Part shown: positions 1-12,035 of the stretch, piece by piece
Position numbering within the stretch: the first letter of the stretch is position 1
How the letters are laid out: every line of letters begins with the position of its first letter
Source of the DNA: Aphelocoma coerulescens
Taxonomy: Eukaryota; Chordata; Aves; Passeriformes; Corvidae
Assembly: GCF_041296385.1 (NCBI RefSeq)
Contig: NC_091023.1
Coordinates: 24,801,924-24,865,923 of the forward strand
Length of the DNA stretch: 64,000 nt
Direction: 5' to 3'
The notes under the pieces: model-generated
Seen by the model: only the letters and a program-made list of their open reading frames with translations
The model's database searches: none
Told to the model about the DNA's origin: nothing
Position numbers and translations under genes: made by a program

Positions 1-2204
1 CTGCTGCAATAAGGGTGAAGGCCTGTAAAAGAATGACACATTTGGATGAGATTAATATTCCTTTTTTGTTGCACCCAGGAGGAAAAGTACAAGTGAGATG
101 ATTCCTGACTCCATCAGCATTTCCCTTGCACTTTCAATCATGATTCACCTCCCATTTCAATAACAATTGGAGCTGTCCTTTAAAATACGCTGTATTTTGC
201 TCAATAACTGCAATTTCCAGCCTGACCCTTCAGAAACAGCAGATGTGCACACCTTGAAAAAGGGAGGGAAACCACTTAGGTAAAACTGGACAGACCCAAG
301 GAAGACCCATCCTACCACCACAGCTCCCAAACCATTGAAAACCCCTCCCAGACAAAATTTATAAATTAATGAAAAAACCCTTCAGTACCACCACGAGGAC
401 TAACAGGAGTGTGGTGAATTATTTACTCACAGAGCAGGAGACAAGGGAAAGCTTGCAGCAGCATCAATACTTGACACATTAGCGAGTCTTTCGCTTCTGT
501 TTTATCAGCCTGCTCATGTGCTCTCAAGTTTGCTGACCCACATTCTGGGGCTCACTGAAAAGAGCAGCCATGAAAAGATGTGACAGTCTTGTCCACATAG
601 AAGCAAAGCTGGAAAACTCAGATCTCTTTTTAACAAATCTCTTCTGCAGCCACTACAAAAGTGACTCATAAAGAAGAGCTGGGATTTCATTTTGGATCTT
701 CCATGACACCAAGCTGTTCACTCATTCTGGTTATTAGCCACAAAAATGCATGTTTCAGGGAAATATTAGAGTTTTGTCATTGTTTCCACTCAGATTTTTC
801 ATTTATCAATGTTGCATCAACTTCCAGACAGAGAATGTCACACCTCTGATCTCTTCAAAAAAGATTTGTCCATAACTAAAGGAGCCAAACTCATCCCTTC
901 TCTCCCAGCAGGGAAAGATGCAAAGGAAATAAATGGTCAGACATCCTCTTTCCTCTCCATTCTGCAACGCAGGAGGAAAGAGGCCACACCAGAGCTTCCA
1001 CAAAATCAGAAAAAGCTGAGAATGCACATTTTTACCATGATTTCCCTATTGAAAAAACCCTTCCCCAGCAAGAATTTAGAAGTTCAGAAGGACAAGATGC
1101 TGGAAATGGGAATGTTCCCATGGATAACCAATAAGCACAGGATATTTTTTCTTCATATCCTTAAATATGGACAACATCTCCTTCCAGATCAGCCTTGCTT
1201 CAAAGGGACAAAACCTCATTTAACCAAATTTGATGGTTTTATTAGAAATCATTATGCATATAGAGAGACAAATGAAAAGCAGATGTTGGAGGCAGGAAGA
1301 GGAAAATAATCCTGTATTTTCCTTGAGTCTTTATCACTCTTTCCTGATTAAACAATTGTCAACCCCACCAGGATTGAACAGCGACCACATCCCTGGTTCA
1401 GAGGGGAAAACCCCCACTAAAAAAAGGCTGCTTGGAATGAGGTATTTGGCCCATGGATATTTCCTGGAGTAGTTACAGAAAGAAGCCTATTTGAGCATCT
1501 CAGGTCACCAGCAGACAATTGAGGCCCAGATGCAGAGAGAACATTGAGCTTTGGGGGATAATCAGATTTATTTTTTTCAATAAGTAGAGCATATTATTTT
1601 CAAGTGGTTAACTGAGAATAACTCTTGCAGAAGTACAATATAACAGTAATTATTCCAAAATCAATGGCACAAAAGGGTTCATTTCAAATCATGTTATGAT
1701 TGCTGGATTAAAGTAGTTATTATATAATAGGATAGTAATTACTCCACCTTAATAATTTCTGGGTTTCTGAGGGTGAAAGTGATAATACAAGCTACAGCAG
1801 GTGTCAAATTTTAGATGTTGTGGAATGAATATTCCAAAGGCTGGAAAGAAACAAACAGATTAGCATATAAAAACCACAGGCATGGAAAAGAGCTAAAAAT
1901 ATCCAACAACTTCACCCCTCTTGCCTTGAACAGACATTCAGAAGCAGCTCGCTCATGACAAAGGGCTCTGAGCACGCAGCTTAAATCACAAGGAGGCTGA
2001 AGGTTCTCAACATCCTTTTTCTGAAGAAACTTAATTGTTTCTGGTAAAATCAACTTTATTTTCTGTGACTCTGCCAGGTCTTGACCAGAGAAGTGGGATG
2101 GTCTGAACTCCCAGATTCGCAGGACACACTGAAGACACATCCCGTGCCTCCAGCACAGTTGGGTTTGCTCTAGTTCAGAGTTTTGCCAGCTCATTTAAGA
2201 CTCC
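1..2204. other. Unique sequence, no gene recognised
   Basis: No open frame here resembles a family I know. The longest, a 166-codon plus-strand frame at 809-1309, has no recognisable motif and is overlapped by an opposite-strand frame. The stretch at about 1560-1800 is AT-rich without a simple repeat. Confidence 0.6.
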
Positions 2205-2338
2205 AGTTCATGGAATCTCCCTCCCTGGGGATATTCCACAACCCTCTGGACACCATCCCATGCCATGACCCTGCCTGAGCAGGAAAGTGGGACCAGAGGA
2301 TCACTGTGGGCCCTTCCAACCTGACCCATTCTGGGATT
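2205..2338 (+). mobile_element. CR1 LINE fragment, 3' end
   Basis: This segment follows the CR1 3' tail type in which a CCTGCCTGAGCAGG-like block precedes a CCCTTCCAACCTGACCCATTCTG block. It runs into a decayed ATTCTGGGATT terminal octamer repeat. Only the last ~130 bp remain, as expected for 5'-truncated CR1 insertions. The same tail type recurs on the other strand at 32323-32610. Confidence 0.8.
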
Positions 2339-3419
2339 TACTGTAAAAGTAAATTTACCCCCAACCACATTGCTATTTCTGGGTTTCTTGCTCCCCTATC
2401 TCACTTTTTAAATCCCAAGCTCCCTTATTCATTCTTTAAATACCAGTTGCAAACTGGTTTTAATCACATTTTAAGAGCATCACTTTTGCAGATACCACCT
2501 TAAATCCTGCTTGGAAGATTTGGCAAGAATATATAGGAGAAACAGCCCTCTTGACAAGTCTCTGTTCTTTCTCTGACAGATTTCTTTTAGGAGCTGGGAA
2601 TAAGGAAAAAACTATGCCAATAGACTTAAGAAATGGGGATTTTTTTACAGATTCAAGGGCCTGTTAGTGAGGCCCCAGACAGAGGAACTGGGGCCTTTTT
2701 TGTATTTTCCTTAGAGGAAAGTTCCCATCTGTGCCTCAGGGCACCATCAGTGCCCAACAGCTGCAGCACAAAGGTAGAACTAAATACACAACTGCCTGAT
2801 TAGTCTTTAAAATAGAGTTCTCTTGGTATTACAAACGAAATGGCAAGTCCAAATGAAGTCCACCTAATTCCTAAAGAACAAATATTTGAGCCCTGTCACG
2901 GAATGCAAAGTCCCTTTGGCAAGGGAAGCAGACACTGAGGTTCAATACAGGTAAATGTGCAGAGTTTAATACAGTTAAAGCAAGGAAAAAGGAAAGTCTC
3001 TTAAAAAAAGATAAGTTTGTATTGATTGTAGATTTACTAGATGTAGTTCAACACACGAATTTTTGCCCAGTTCTGTCAAAATTGGGAAACACAGAGGAAA
3101 AGGCGCCCTGGAAACACAATCAGGCAGTGATGCAAGGAGAGGGATTTCTGTCACTGAACATTTCTGCAAGATTGATTTCATTCTGTGAGGATTATCAGTA
3201 ACCGAATTATCACAGGTGCTTCACAAAACCTCACCAGTCATGGAGCTCTGAAGTGGAAGCCAACAACACTGGAAAGATTTGATTAAAATGTAAACATCAG
3301 AGAACATTACCATCACAGCAATCAAAGTGTGGAAGATGGATGTCACTCCAAAGGAAAACTGCAGAGTCACAACCTTTCCACCACCAGCATTCAGCCCTCC
3401 CAGGGCCAAAACAGACACA
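2339..3419. other. Unique sequence with one strong hairpin
   Basis: No gene or dispersed repeat is recognised. It contains a perfect 9-bp inverted repeat followed by a T run at 2670-2701, treated below as chance or decayed structure. Confidence 0.5.
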
Positions 3420-4057
3420 GACCCAGAGTGATTTAGGCTGGAAAAGCCCTCCCAGCCCATCCAGTCCAAGCTGTGCCCAATGCCCACCCTGTCCCCAGCC
3501 CAGAGCCCTGAGTGCCACCTCCAGCTCTTCCTTGGACACCTCCAGGGATGGGCACTCCAAACCTCCCTGGGCAGCCCCTGCCAAGGCCTGAGCGCCCTTT
3601 CCATGGGGAAATTCCTGCTGCTGCCCACCCTGAGCCTCCCCTGGCCCAGCCTGAGGCCGTTCCCTCTCCTCCTGTCCCTGTTCCCTGGGAGCAGAGCCCG
3701 ACCCCCCCGGCTGCCCCCTCCTGTCAGGGACTTGTGCAGAGCCACAAGGTCCCCCCTGAGCCTTCTTTGCTCCAGGCTCAGCCCCTTCCCCAGCTCCCTC
3801 AGCCTCTCCTGGTGCTCCAGCCCCTCAGTGTCTTCCTTGCAGTGATGTGCCCAGAACTGGACACAGGAATTGAGGTGGGGTCTCGCCAGTGCTGAGTACA
3901 GGGGGACAAACACTGTCCCAGTCCTGCTGCCCACACTCTTTTTGCTCCAGACCAGGAGCTATTGGCCTTCTTGGCCACCTGGGCTCACATTCAGCTGCTG
4001 TCAACCAGCACCACCAGGTCCTTTTCCACTGGGCTGCTTCAGCCACTCTGCCCCAGC
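3420..4057 (-). mobile_element. CR1 LINE fragment with reverse-transcriptase ORF2 carboxy-terminal relic
   Basis: This is the longest CR1 copy in the window, about 640 bp, lying 3' end first on the plus strand. Read on the minus strand, a frame within 3221-3934 carries a recognisable LINE ORF2 carboxy-terminal block. It shows a LRELGKGLSLEQRRLRGDLV-like stretch, an RRRGNG-like stretch and a LPREV-like stretch before the untranslated tail. Those blocks are typical of the region after the CR1 reverse-transcriptase domain. The catalytic RT motif and the endonuclease lie upstream of the truncation and are absent, so the copy cannot be active. The frame runs on past the expected ORF2 stop, a further sign of decay. 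The element stops abruptly near 4057 at a CCACTCTGCCCCAGC block, which gives the 5' truncation point. Confidence 0.88.
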
Positions 4058-5950
4058 ATTGACAGAGTCGGGCAGAAGTGACCCTAAAAACCCTGCAGGC
4101 ACAAAACTGGGATTCCAGCACAAGCTCTGCAGTACCAGCACGTCCCACCAGCCCCTGCTCCCCGAGCAGCAGCCCCAGCTGCACCCCTGTGATCCAAGGA
4201 CCCTTCCCTCTCTCCCAGCACTGGGAGAGCAGAGGGCACCCTTGCACATGAGCAAGCAGGGAAGCAAAACCCATCCCCAAGCCCGTGATTAAGTTATAAT
4301 CCAGTGTGAGACTTAGTCCTGCTCCCCTGCATGATCCCAAGCGCTGTTCCTGCTGGTGAGGAGCTGGGATGAGATGCCAGCAATGCCCAGGAGCCACAGC
4401 AGGGCTGCACAGAAGGTGCCAAATCCCAGCCTCAAAGATCTCAGTGAGTTCTCCAGGCTCGGGAAAATCTGCCCTGACCCTCCCAGCACGGCAAAAACCA
4501 CTGTGCTAAAAAGTGTTTCTCAGTGCTTTCAGCAGAGAGATTAAACATTAAAGCAGACAGCAGGGTTACAAAATATTAATGCAGCATAAATAAGCCCCTT
4601 ATTATTACAAGAGCATATTAACCATTCACCTCAGCAAAATTCTCCTCTCATCTCTCTGCCTGCCTTCCATCACAGCAGCTGCTGTGTCTGATACAGGCCA
4701 ATTCCTCCTAACTTCACGTTGAATTTTCTTGTGCTCAAATGCTGAAAACATGACATGGAAATCGCCAAAGAAATCCATGAAGTGCTGCACAAAGCTGGCA
4801 AGTAAAGTGTGTTACAGATTATTTCCCAGAACCCAAATCGAGGTGAAACATCTGCATAAACAAAAGGTGAAATCAGAAGGACTTCCAGACAAGTACTTCT
4901 CCATTAGCACTGACTGAGAAAAGCATCACAACACATCCAGGTACTGGACAGCTTGGGGAAATATATTAAAGATGGTATAGAAATATCCACTCTACTGAAA
5001 GAGGTTCACAGAGCAAGAGATTTTAGCTGGGAAAAGAGATTCCCAAAGATCAATGGCAGCAAGATGCCACAAATTGCTGGTGGCTTTTGAAACATGAAGC
5101 CAAGAGCCTTAAATAAATCCTCAAATATGCCTCAGAAATTCAAAATACTGAGTAACACTAATGCATTATCACTAGAGGGAGAAAGAAGTTATAAAAATAG
5201 TTAATAGTGTGGTTATTTAATGGTTTTATCTGCCTTATTTAGAAACTCTGAGTGCTGCTGTGCCACTAACAAAAATTATGATTCCTGTATGAACAAAGAT
5301 CCCACCCCTGCCATGCCCTGGGGTGAACACCCCAGAGACACCGAAACCAAAGTCCTTGGGAGAAGGAAGAAATGATGGGCGACCCCAGCCCTTGTGTAAT
5401 TTGAAAGCCAAAAACCCCACAGGCTCGAGGAGCTGGCAGCTGCCCAGGAGCTGTTTTAATTGTGGGAGGTGATTGATGGTGCAGCCAAGCCACTGAGGCA
5501 CAGGGACAATCCCTGGCAACACAAACCATGGCAGGGGGGGTCACTCAATCTCCTCAGCTCTGTGGTCAGGTGGAGAGAGCAGAGCTGCTCTCCCCTGCTG
5601 AATTACAGCATCTTGGAGATGCAGATTCAGTGTTGGCTGTTGAACCTAGGGGACCACCTGATGCCTGAACCAGGGGGTATCATCAGCCTGGAATTAGAAG
5701 GAAAAACCATATTTTCTATAATTTATATATACACTCAGGGGGATTTTTCCTTCTTTATGCCTCATTTTTACCAACAGGTTTGTGCTGAACACTCAAAAAG
5801 CTCAAGACAGCAGCGATTAGGAAGGCAGATATTGCATCATCCTGACTCAAACACAGAGGAATTGTAATAATAATAATAATATATTCCTGTGGCCCTTAGA
5901 ATTAACGTTGTTCAGATCAGTGGGAATTGGGAGGATCTGAAAAGTGGAAC
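4058..5950. other. Unique sequence, no gene recognised
   Basis: GC-rich near 4060-4500, AT-rich afterwards. A short (TAA)5 run lies at 5865-5880. The frames here are short and unrecognised. Confidence 0.5.
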
Positions 5951-6140
5951 CACCACTAATTCATGTCCCCACGTGCCACATCCACAGGGCTTTGAAATCC
6001 CTCCAGGGATGGGGACTCCACCACTGCCCTGGGCAGCTGTGCCAGTGTTTGACAACCCCTTCTGGCAAGAAAATTTTCCTAATATCCAATCCAAACCACC
6101 CCTGGCACAAGTGAGGCCATTTCCTCTTGTCCTATCACTG
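5951..6140 (-). mobile_element. CR1 LINE fragment
   Basis: The plus strand shows the reverse complement of a CR1 3' region: GTGCCACATCCACAGGGCTT, then CCCTCCAGGGATGGGGACTC, then TTTTCCTAATATCCAATCCA, and a GGCCATTTCCTCTTGTCCTA block. The extreme 3' tail is degraded or missing on the left, and the element ends on the right near 6140. Confidence 0.85.
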
Positions 6141-9100
6141 TAGGACAAGAATCTCTTCACATGCCCATCTTTCAGTCTCTCAGGTGTATAAATCACTGCC
6201 CACGAGGGATTTTATTTCCTTTCCAGACCAATTAACTCCAAATTCAGCAGGAATAAGTGCTGCTCCAAGGATTCTGTCTCATCAGGATTTTTGGGAGGTC
6301 CATTCACCAGGAGGTTTTGACGAGCTTCATTTCAGCAGCCCAGAGGTAAAAAACCAACAGAGAACAGAGGATGGGAAGGAAGGGAAAGAGGAAAATCAAA
6401 CAAAAAAAATAAGTTGGCCTCAGGTATTTTTACAAGTCCTCATCCTAGAGGGCTGATTCTGGAGGAGCTTCTGGTTCCTCACTGAACCTGACTCAGAGAG
6501 GCATTTTGCTGATTGATTTTTTCCCCAGCTCCTACACTGTTTATAATCAGCAAATTCTCCATGTGTGGGGACAAGAGGCTCATCCCCCAGGCTGCAAACA
6601 GCAGCTGACAGGCCAAGGGAAGCCAAGCCACCCTGGAAACACCTCTGACCCAAACGCTTCATGGCTGTCCCATCTCTTCCTCTTCAGAGGAACTCTCCGT
6701 TTATTAGGAATTCTTCTAGGGCAGAGATGATTTTTCTGATACCACCAGATGGCCCAGTCCCACTTAAACCAGGAACAGTAAATGTTTCTCTCAACATCAG
6801 AGGGAGAAGCTGGATGCTGTGAAGTTCAGCCAGGAAAACTCCCCTGAGCCCTGCAGCCATGGACCAAGCTGAACTTCTGCTTTGAAGCCTCCAAAGCTAA
6901 AAGGCTGCTCCACCAGGACTTGGGGAGTCTTAATTTACAATTTTTGGGACCTAAAGGAAGGAAATTGTGTTGGGAAGGAGTTGATTTTTCTAATTTTCAC
7001 CACACGTGCAGTGCCTGAAATCTCCCAGGCAGGCAATAAGTGCAGAAGAAAAATAAAAGCAGTGGTTTTGCTGTTATAGGGAACTTTCCATGAGAAAGAA
7101 CCCATGAAGGGACTGCTCTCCACCTTGCTGTGTCCACACAGAGCTTTTTCCATGCCCTGCTCATGGTTTTTTCCCTTCATTTTCCTTTCATTGCCTCGTC
7201 ACAAATGTGAGTGATGAGAGCACTCACTCACTGGTAACACCTTTCACTACCAAGCCCCTGCTCCTCTCCTCCAATCCTCTTCCTACAACTGCCTTCAACC
7301 CAGGAAAGGCAAAATTTGGTGGGAAAGCTCCTTCCTACAGAGCTGCTTCCCAAAGCAGAGGAGAAAGCAACACCCAGCTCCCTCAGAGACCCAGGAGGCT
7401 CCTGGATCTCCTGGCATAGGCACGGATCCTGGGAATACTGACAGCAACTGGAACAACTGAATTCAGCAGCCCTGGGTGGGTAATTTCTCCTACAGCAGCC
7501 ACAAGACAATAACATCCATGGGGGAGGAAATACACCCTTAATCTTCTGTTCAAAGAGGGACTTTAAAAAAAACAACCCCAAACTTCTTACCTTGAAAGCA
7601 GCAATTGTCCCCTTCCCAGGAGCATCCAACCTTTCTGTATTCATCAAGCCATGGAGTACATAGATCCCACACCCCCACAAACAACTCTGCTCCATCTTGC
7701 CTTCCTTCCCTCCCTCCCTTCTCTGCTAAATCCCCTTCCCAGAGCCCCTCCTCCCCACAGCTGTTCCTGGTCTGCAGCACAGATCCCCCACAGGAGGGAG
7801 GGAATTCCTGCAGCTGGAGGGAATTCCAGGCACCCACCTGCCCTCGGCCCTCCTGGAAGGGCAGAGAGCACCTGCAAATCCCTCCTGACACTGTGCAGGG
7901 TGTATTTAAGAATAAATGCTTGGACCTAAGTGGAATAATGGGAAATTCCATGGGATGTCAGGGGGGTTGGCAGGACCAGGTGCTGTATCCCGCTCTGGGT
8001 TCCCTCAGGAAGGACATGGACCTATTGGAGGAGGCCACCAGCATTCCAACAGTGTTCCAATATTCCAGAAGATCATGGCTTAAAGAATTGTCTGTCCCTG
8101 CTTTTTCTCCCTCTCTGAGTTTTGCTGTATCACAGAATGCCTTTAAAATTTCATGATTTCCTTTCCCTCTCTTCCCCTGAACCTGATATTTGTGCTCTTG
8201 ATCCACCCTCCTGCTCAGCCTCACACCCAACACTTTTTCCTCGGTGGAAAGTCTTTCTTGTTTGCTGAGGTCTCCAGTTTCAAACCATTGCCAAACACAT
8301 CCTGGAGAGGGGATTCCTCAAATAGCACCATTGCAGGGGAAAAGAATAAATTAATTCCCTTTACAAAGCCCTTCATGGAGGGCACGTTGAGCATTTCGAA
8401 GGATCCATGGCCTGAACTGCCTGCAAATTCCAAAGGTCTTGGGATCACTGGGAATGCTGATTCCTCTTGCAGACCAGGAGTGATTATTGATGAAGTTGGG
8501 TCTAAATTTGAAGGGCTTTTCTCAGCTTCCCCTTTTTCAGATCCTTCCTTTTTTTTCATTGTCATGCAGGGAAGTCAAACTCCTGCACTGTGAAATTGCA
8601 AACTGTTTCCATGGAGATGATTAATATGTTCATAAATCCCCAATAATTCACTCACTGCAGGACCACTGAGGGTGAAATGTTGGCTGGGAAAAGAAGAAGA
8701 TGCCTTTAAATCCAGATTTCGGTTTTTTTCCTTTTATAATAACCCAATCAAAGAAACAAAACAAATAAGTGCAATGCAAACACGAATATTTTAAGTTATT
8801 GGTCTCCTTTATGGTGTTCAAGTCTGATCCCAACAGGTGTCCCTTTGGATTTTAGCCTTCAAAAATGTTAAGGAATATCTTGTCATCAAACCTTTCAATA
8901 ACTAAAAGGTGAAAGAAGCTGTTCAGTGATAATTAAGGCGTGTAGATGGTAGATTATTGTTATTGACATAATTCCATCCTGTGAGAGGCACTCTGGGGCA
9001 GCTGCTTGACAATAATTCCTGTTCAAGGATCAATAATCCTGTTTCAGGATTGTGCCTGAAATAACAGCCCAGGTATGACAGGAACCATCTCCTGTCTGAT

Positions 9101-10442
9101 GGAACTGCAGCAGCTCCGAGGGGAACTCATGGCAAGCACTGACTTTTGATGGACACCAGTGCAGACAATCCTGTCCTCAGCCAGGATTGAGCCTTTCCAA
9201 AGGGTTTAATGGGAACTGAAGCAGCTGTCAATCCTTAGGAACAGCCCTGTTATTAAACAAGTCAGAGTTTTACTTAGATTCAAACCCAGATACAAAATTA
9301 AACATATTGGGGTTTCACTCTATTTGACCTAAAATTAATAAAAAAACCTGTGAACAGTGAAAAAAATAAGGAGTCAATGGTCATAGTAGAACAGTCATTA
9401 AAGAAGAAATAAAAATACCTGAGAGCTTTCACACAGTCTTTACCTTTTTTATTACATCTCCTCTTTAATGAATCATTTTCTGCTAAAGCTGTGTTGATAA
9501 AATTCAGCCAAACATCCCAGGGTGGGAGAGACAAGCAGAGCTTCTCCACTTCCTTAGTACAGACCTCTCAGCTGATGGCAGTGCTGCAGAAACTCTCTTC
9601 AAAGCACACGAGCAGAGATGAAGGGCTGCATGTGGAAGATGAAAATGCTCATCCCGGTCCAGACTCTCCAAAGAAGCAGAATTAATTTTAATTAGATTAA
9701 TTAGAAGTCATTTGAAATTTCGCGCTGCACTTTTGACACCCTGGGTCCTGGTTACCTGGTTTGACCCCAAGGGATCTCAGGGATCTGGGGCAAAACTCTG
9801 GATTGAAGGGGCAGAAAATGAAGCCGTTTCTTATCTCATTTTGTAGGTGACAAAAAGCACCCCAGAGTGACCTCACAGGTCCATTTCCCAAGCGGGAAAT
9901 GCACAAACATCTTGTGGTGCCTCCCCATAGAAGGTTTTGGGGAGAAACTCCAGGCCAGGATGAGGCAAATCCCATTCCCTGTCAGAAGAAAAGGCTAGAA
10001 CCAACGCCTCAGATCCTCTGGATCCAAATCAATCCTGTTTTCTGCAAGTCTGAGAGACTTTGGGAAAGGTTTGGTTGTAGGACAGCTGGGAGAAATACGG
10101 TGAGCAGCTGAAGGTGTGCTCTGTATGCTGCAATGCAAAATTGTGGAATTCTGAGGAGTGCCTGGAAAAGCTACACAAACTCTGCCATTCCAATTCTACA
10201 GGAACAAACTCCTGCAGGAATTCCCAAATGACATCAACACAACACCACAGAGCTGCAGCAGGGAAGGATTTCCCTCCTAGTGGAGCAAATGGAGGTTTTT
10301 ACGAAAGCAAAATCACTCTGGAGTTGCAGTGCCCTTCCTCTAACAGTGCTTATATAAATACATTGCCAGGGTAAGGGCAGTGTAATCAAACTGAAATATA
10401 TTCCTGTGTGACACTTTCATCTGGTTTCTCCTGGTTCTTTCC
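6141..10442. other. Unique sequence, no gene recognised
   Basis: A 4.3-kb stretch without a dispersed repeat I can name. The pyrimidine-rich part around 7690-7770 keeps several overlapping frames open on both strands, which explains the frames there without coding. A perfect 7-bp-arm hairpin lies at 9042-9061 (TTTCAGG / CCTGAAA). Confidence 0.5.
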
Positions 10443-10742
10443 ACTGGAGAAGGACTTTTTACAAGGCCACACAGTTGTAGGATGAGGGGGAATGGTTTTA
10501 AGATGAAGTAGGGTAGATTTAGATTAAATATTGGGAAGGAATTCTTGGCTGTGAGGGAGGGGAGGCCCTGGCACAGGGTGCCCACAGAAGCTGTGGCTGC
10601 CCCTGGATCCCTGGCAGTGCCCAAGGCCAGGTTGGACATTGGGGCTGGGAGCAGCCTGGGACAGTGGGAGGTGTCCCTGCCATGGCAGGGGGTGGAATGG
10701 GATGAGCTTTAAGGCCCCTTCCATTCTGTGACTCAATGATTC
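10443..10742 (+). mobile_element. CR1 LINE fragment, 3' end
   Basis: About 300 bp in sense orientation. In order it carries a GGACTTTTTACAAGG block, ATATTGGGAAGGAATTCTT, GCACAGGGTGCCCA, CTGGATCCCTGGCAGTG, GACAGTGGGAGGTGTCCCTG and a GGCCCCTTCCATTCTGTGA tail. The end near 10742 keeps a worn CAATGATTCC octamer repeat. Confidence 0.92.
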
Positions 10743-11979
10743 CTTCAAATCACTGATTCCATGGAATTTCAAGCCACACAGGAAAAGAGTTCACACCTGG
10801 CAACTTCTCTCTAGCCCTGAAAGCAGACTCTCTATTTCCAAGTGTGTTTTCCTGTTCCTGCACAGCATTTGCAGCACCAGCACAGAGCTGCCTGGAGTGC
10901 AGAGATTTTGGGAATAACGGGTGGGGAGAGGGATAAATTCAGTGGTGCCTCAAAGTCAGCGAGGGCAGCAGCTGCTCTGGCTCCAGCCCTGATCCTGCTG
11001 CAGTGGAGCAGAGCCAGGGAGACTCCTGCTCTGCCTGTGGGCTCCCATCCATGAGTTTGGATCGGGGCTGCAGCTCCTGGCTCGTGGATGAAAGGCAAAT
11101 CCAAGCCCCAGCTGCAGTTAAACGCTGTGCTGGGTGATCCAGCTGCTGTGCCAGGAGCAGGGAGCAGCCTCCATCCAGCAGGAGCCTCCAAAACACAGCC
11201 CAAAGGGGCTGCACCTGGGCCATGCTCCTTTGGGAGCATCCCAGTGACTGCACAGACAGGGAACGGGGCCCTCTGGAAGCACAGAATTCCAAAATCACGT
11301 CCAAAGGAGGCAGCCTAAATTTCTCTCTTTTTTAAGGCTTTTAATTTCTCCACCTAGAACTTGACAGTTCAGCCTGTCAGATTTCTCAAGTTTTCCCACC
11401 TAAAAATGTAGGGAATGTACCCTTTATCCTGGGATCACATTCCCAAACCCTCCCATTTGGGTGTGATAAGGACATACTCCTGATTAACCAGCACTTTTTA
11501 AGAAACATTAAGGCTGTTCAGGATCCTTTCGTTCCCAGCTTGGAATGACTCTGGGAAGTTCCTTATCTCCATCCCTCATGGGTAGGGCTGAGCTATGCCA
11601 CAAACCACAAATGGAAATCCAATTCCTGGCACTGCTCAGCTGGACTTGGATTGTGGAACCAGCTCAATAGTCAATAGCATGGAATTAACAGCAATAAATG
11701 CTATTTCTGCTGGTAATTGTTTCAGGTTCAGGCCTGGGTTATCTGCTGTTGTGAGGAAAATCTGCAGGATTTATCTCCTGAAATAGTCTCCAGCAGCTCA
11801 GTGGAGTAGGGAAGGCTTTGGAAAACCTTGTCCCAGTTTGGATTGATCCTTACTTTTACAGCTTTGTGTTCTTCCCAATAAGCTGGGTTGTTTTGTAACT
11901 CAAACTCTTCATTCTCTCAGCACCAAGTGACTTCTGTAAATGTAATTCTTACTGGAAAGGTTGTCTAAGATCTGTTCTG
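10743..11979. other. Unique sequence, GC-rich then AT-rich
   Basis: The 10840-11310 part is relatively GC-rich and open in several frames on both strands, but no protein family is recognised and no splice-bounded exon stands out. Confidence 0.45.
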
Positions 11980-12035
11980 CCTAAATCTGATTTCTGTTTT
12001 TAAAACAGATCCTAAATCTGGTTTTTAAAACAGAT
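11980..12035 (+). repeat. Imperfect tandem duplication (31 and 25 nt)
   Basis: Copy one (11980-12010) and copy two (12011-12035) both begin CCTAAATCTG and end TTTTTAAAACAGAT. The second lacks an internal six-base ATTTCT segment. Copy one also contains a 7-bp-arm palindrome (CTGTTTT / AAAACAG). Confidence 0.85.

Noticed and set aside
809..1309. 166-codon plus-strand frame
   Set aside because: No known motif, no promoter or splice context, and the 5' part is overlapped by a minus-strand frame. A single frame of this length is expected by chance in 64 kb.
2670..2701. Rho-independent terminator
   Set aside because: The window is vertebrate nuclear DNA, so bacterial termination does not apply. 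Listed only as an odd hairpin.
3480..3895. Pro/Ser-rich plus-strand frames
   Set aside because: They are antisense to the CR1 fragment at 3420-4057 and follow its GC-rich composition.
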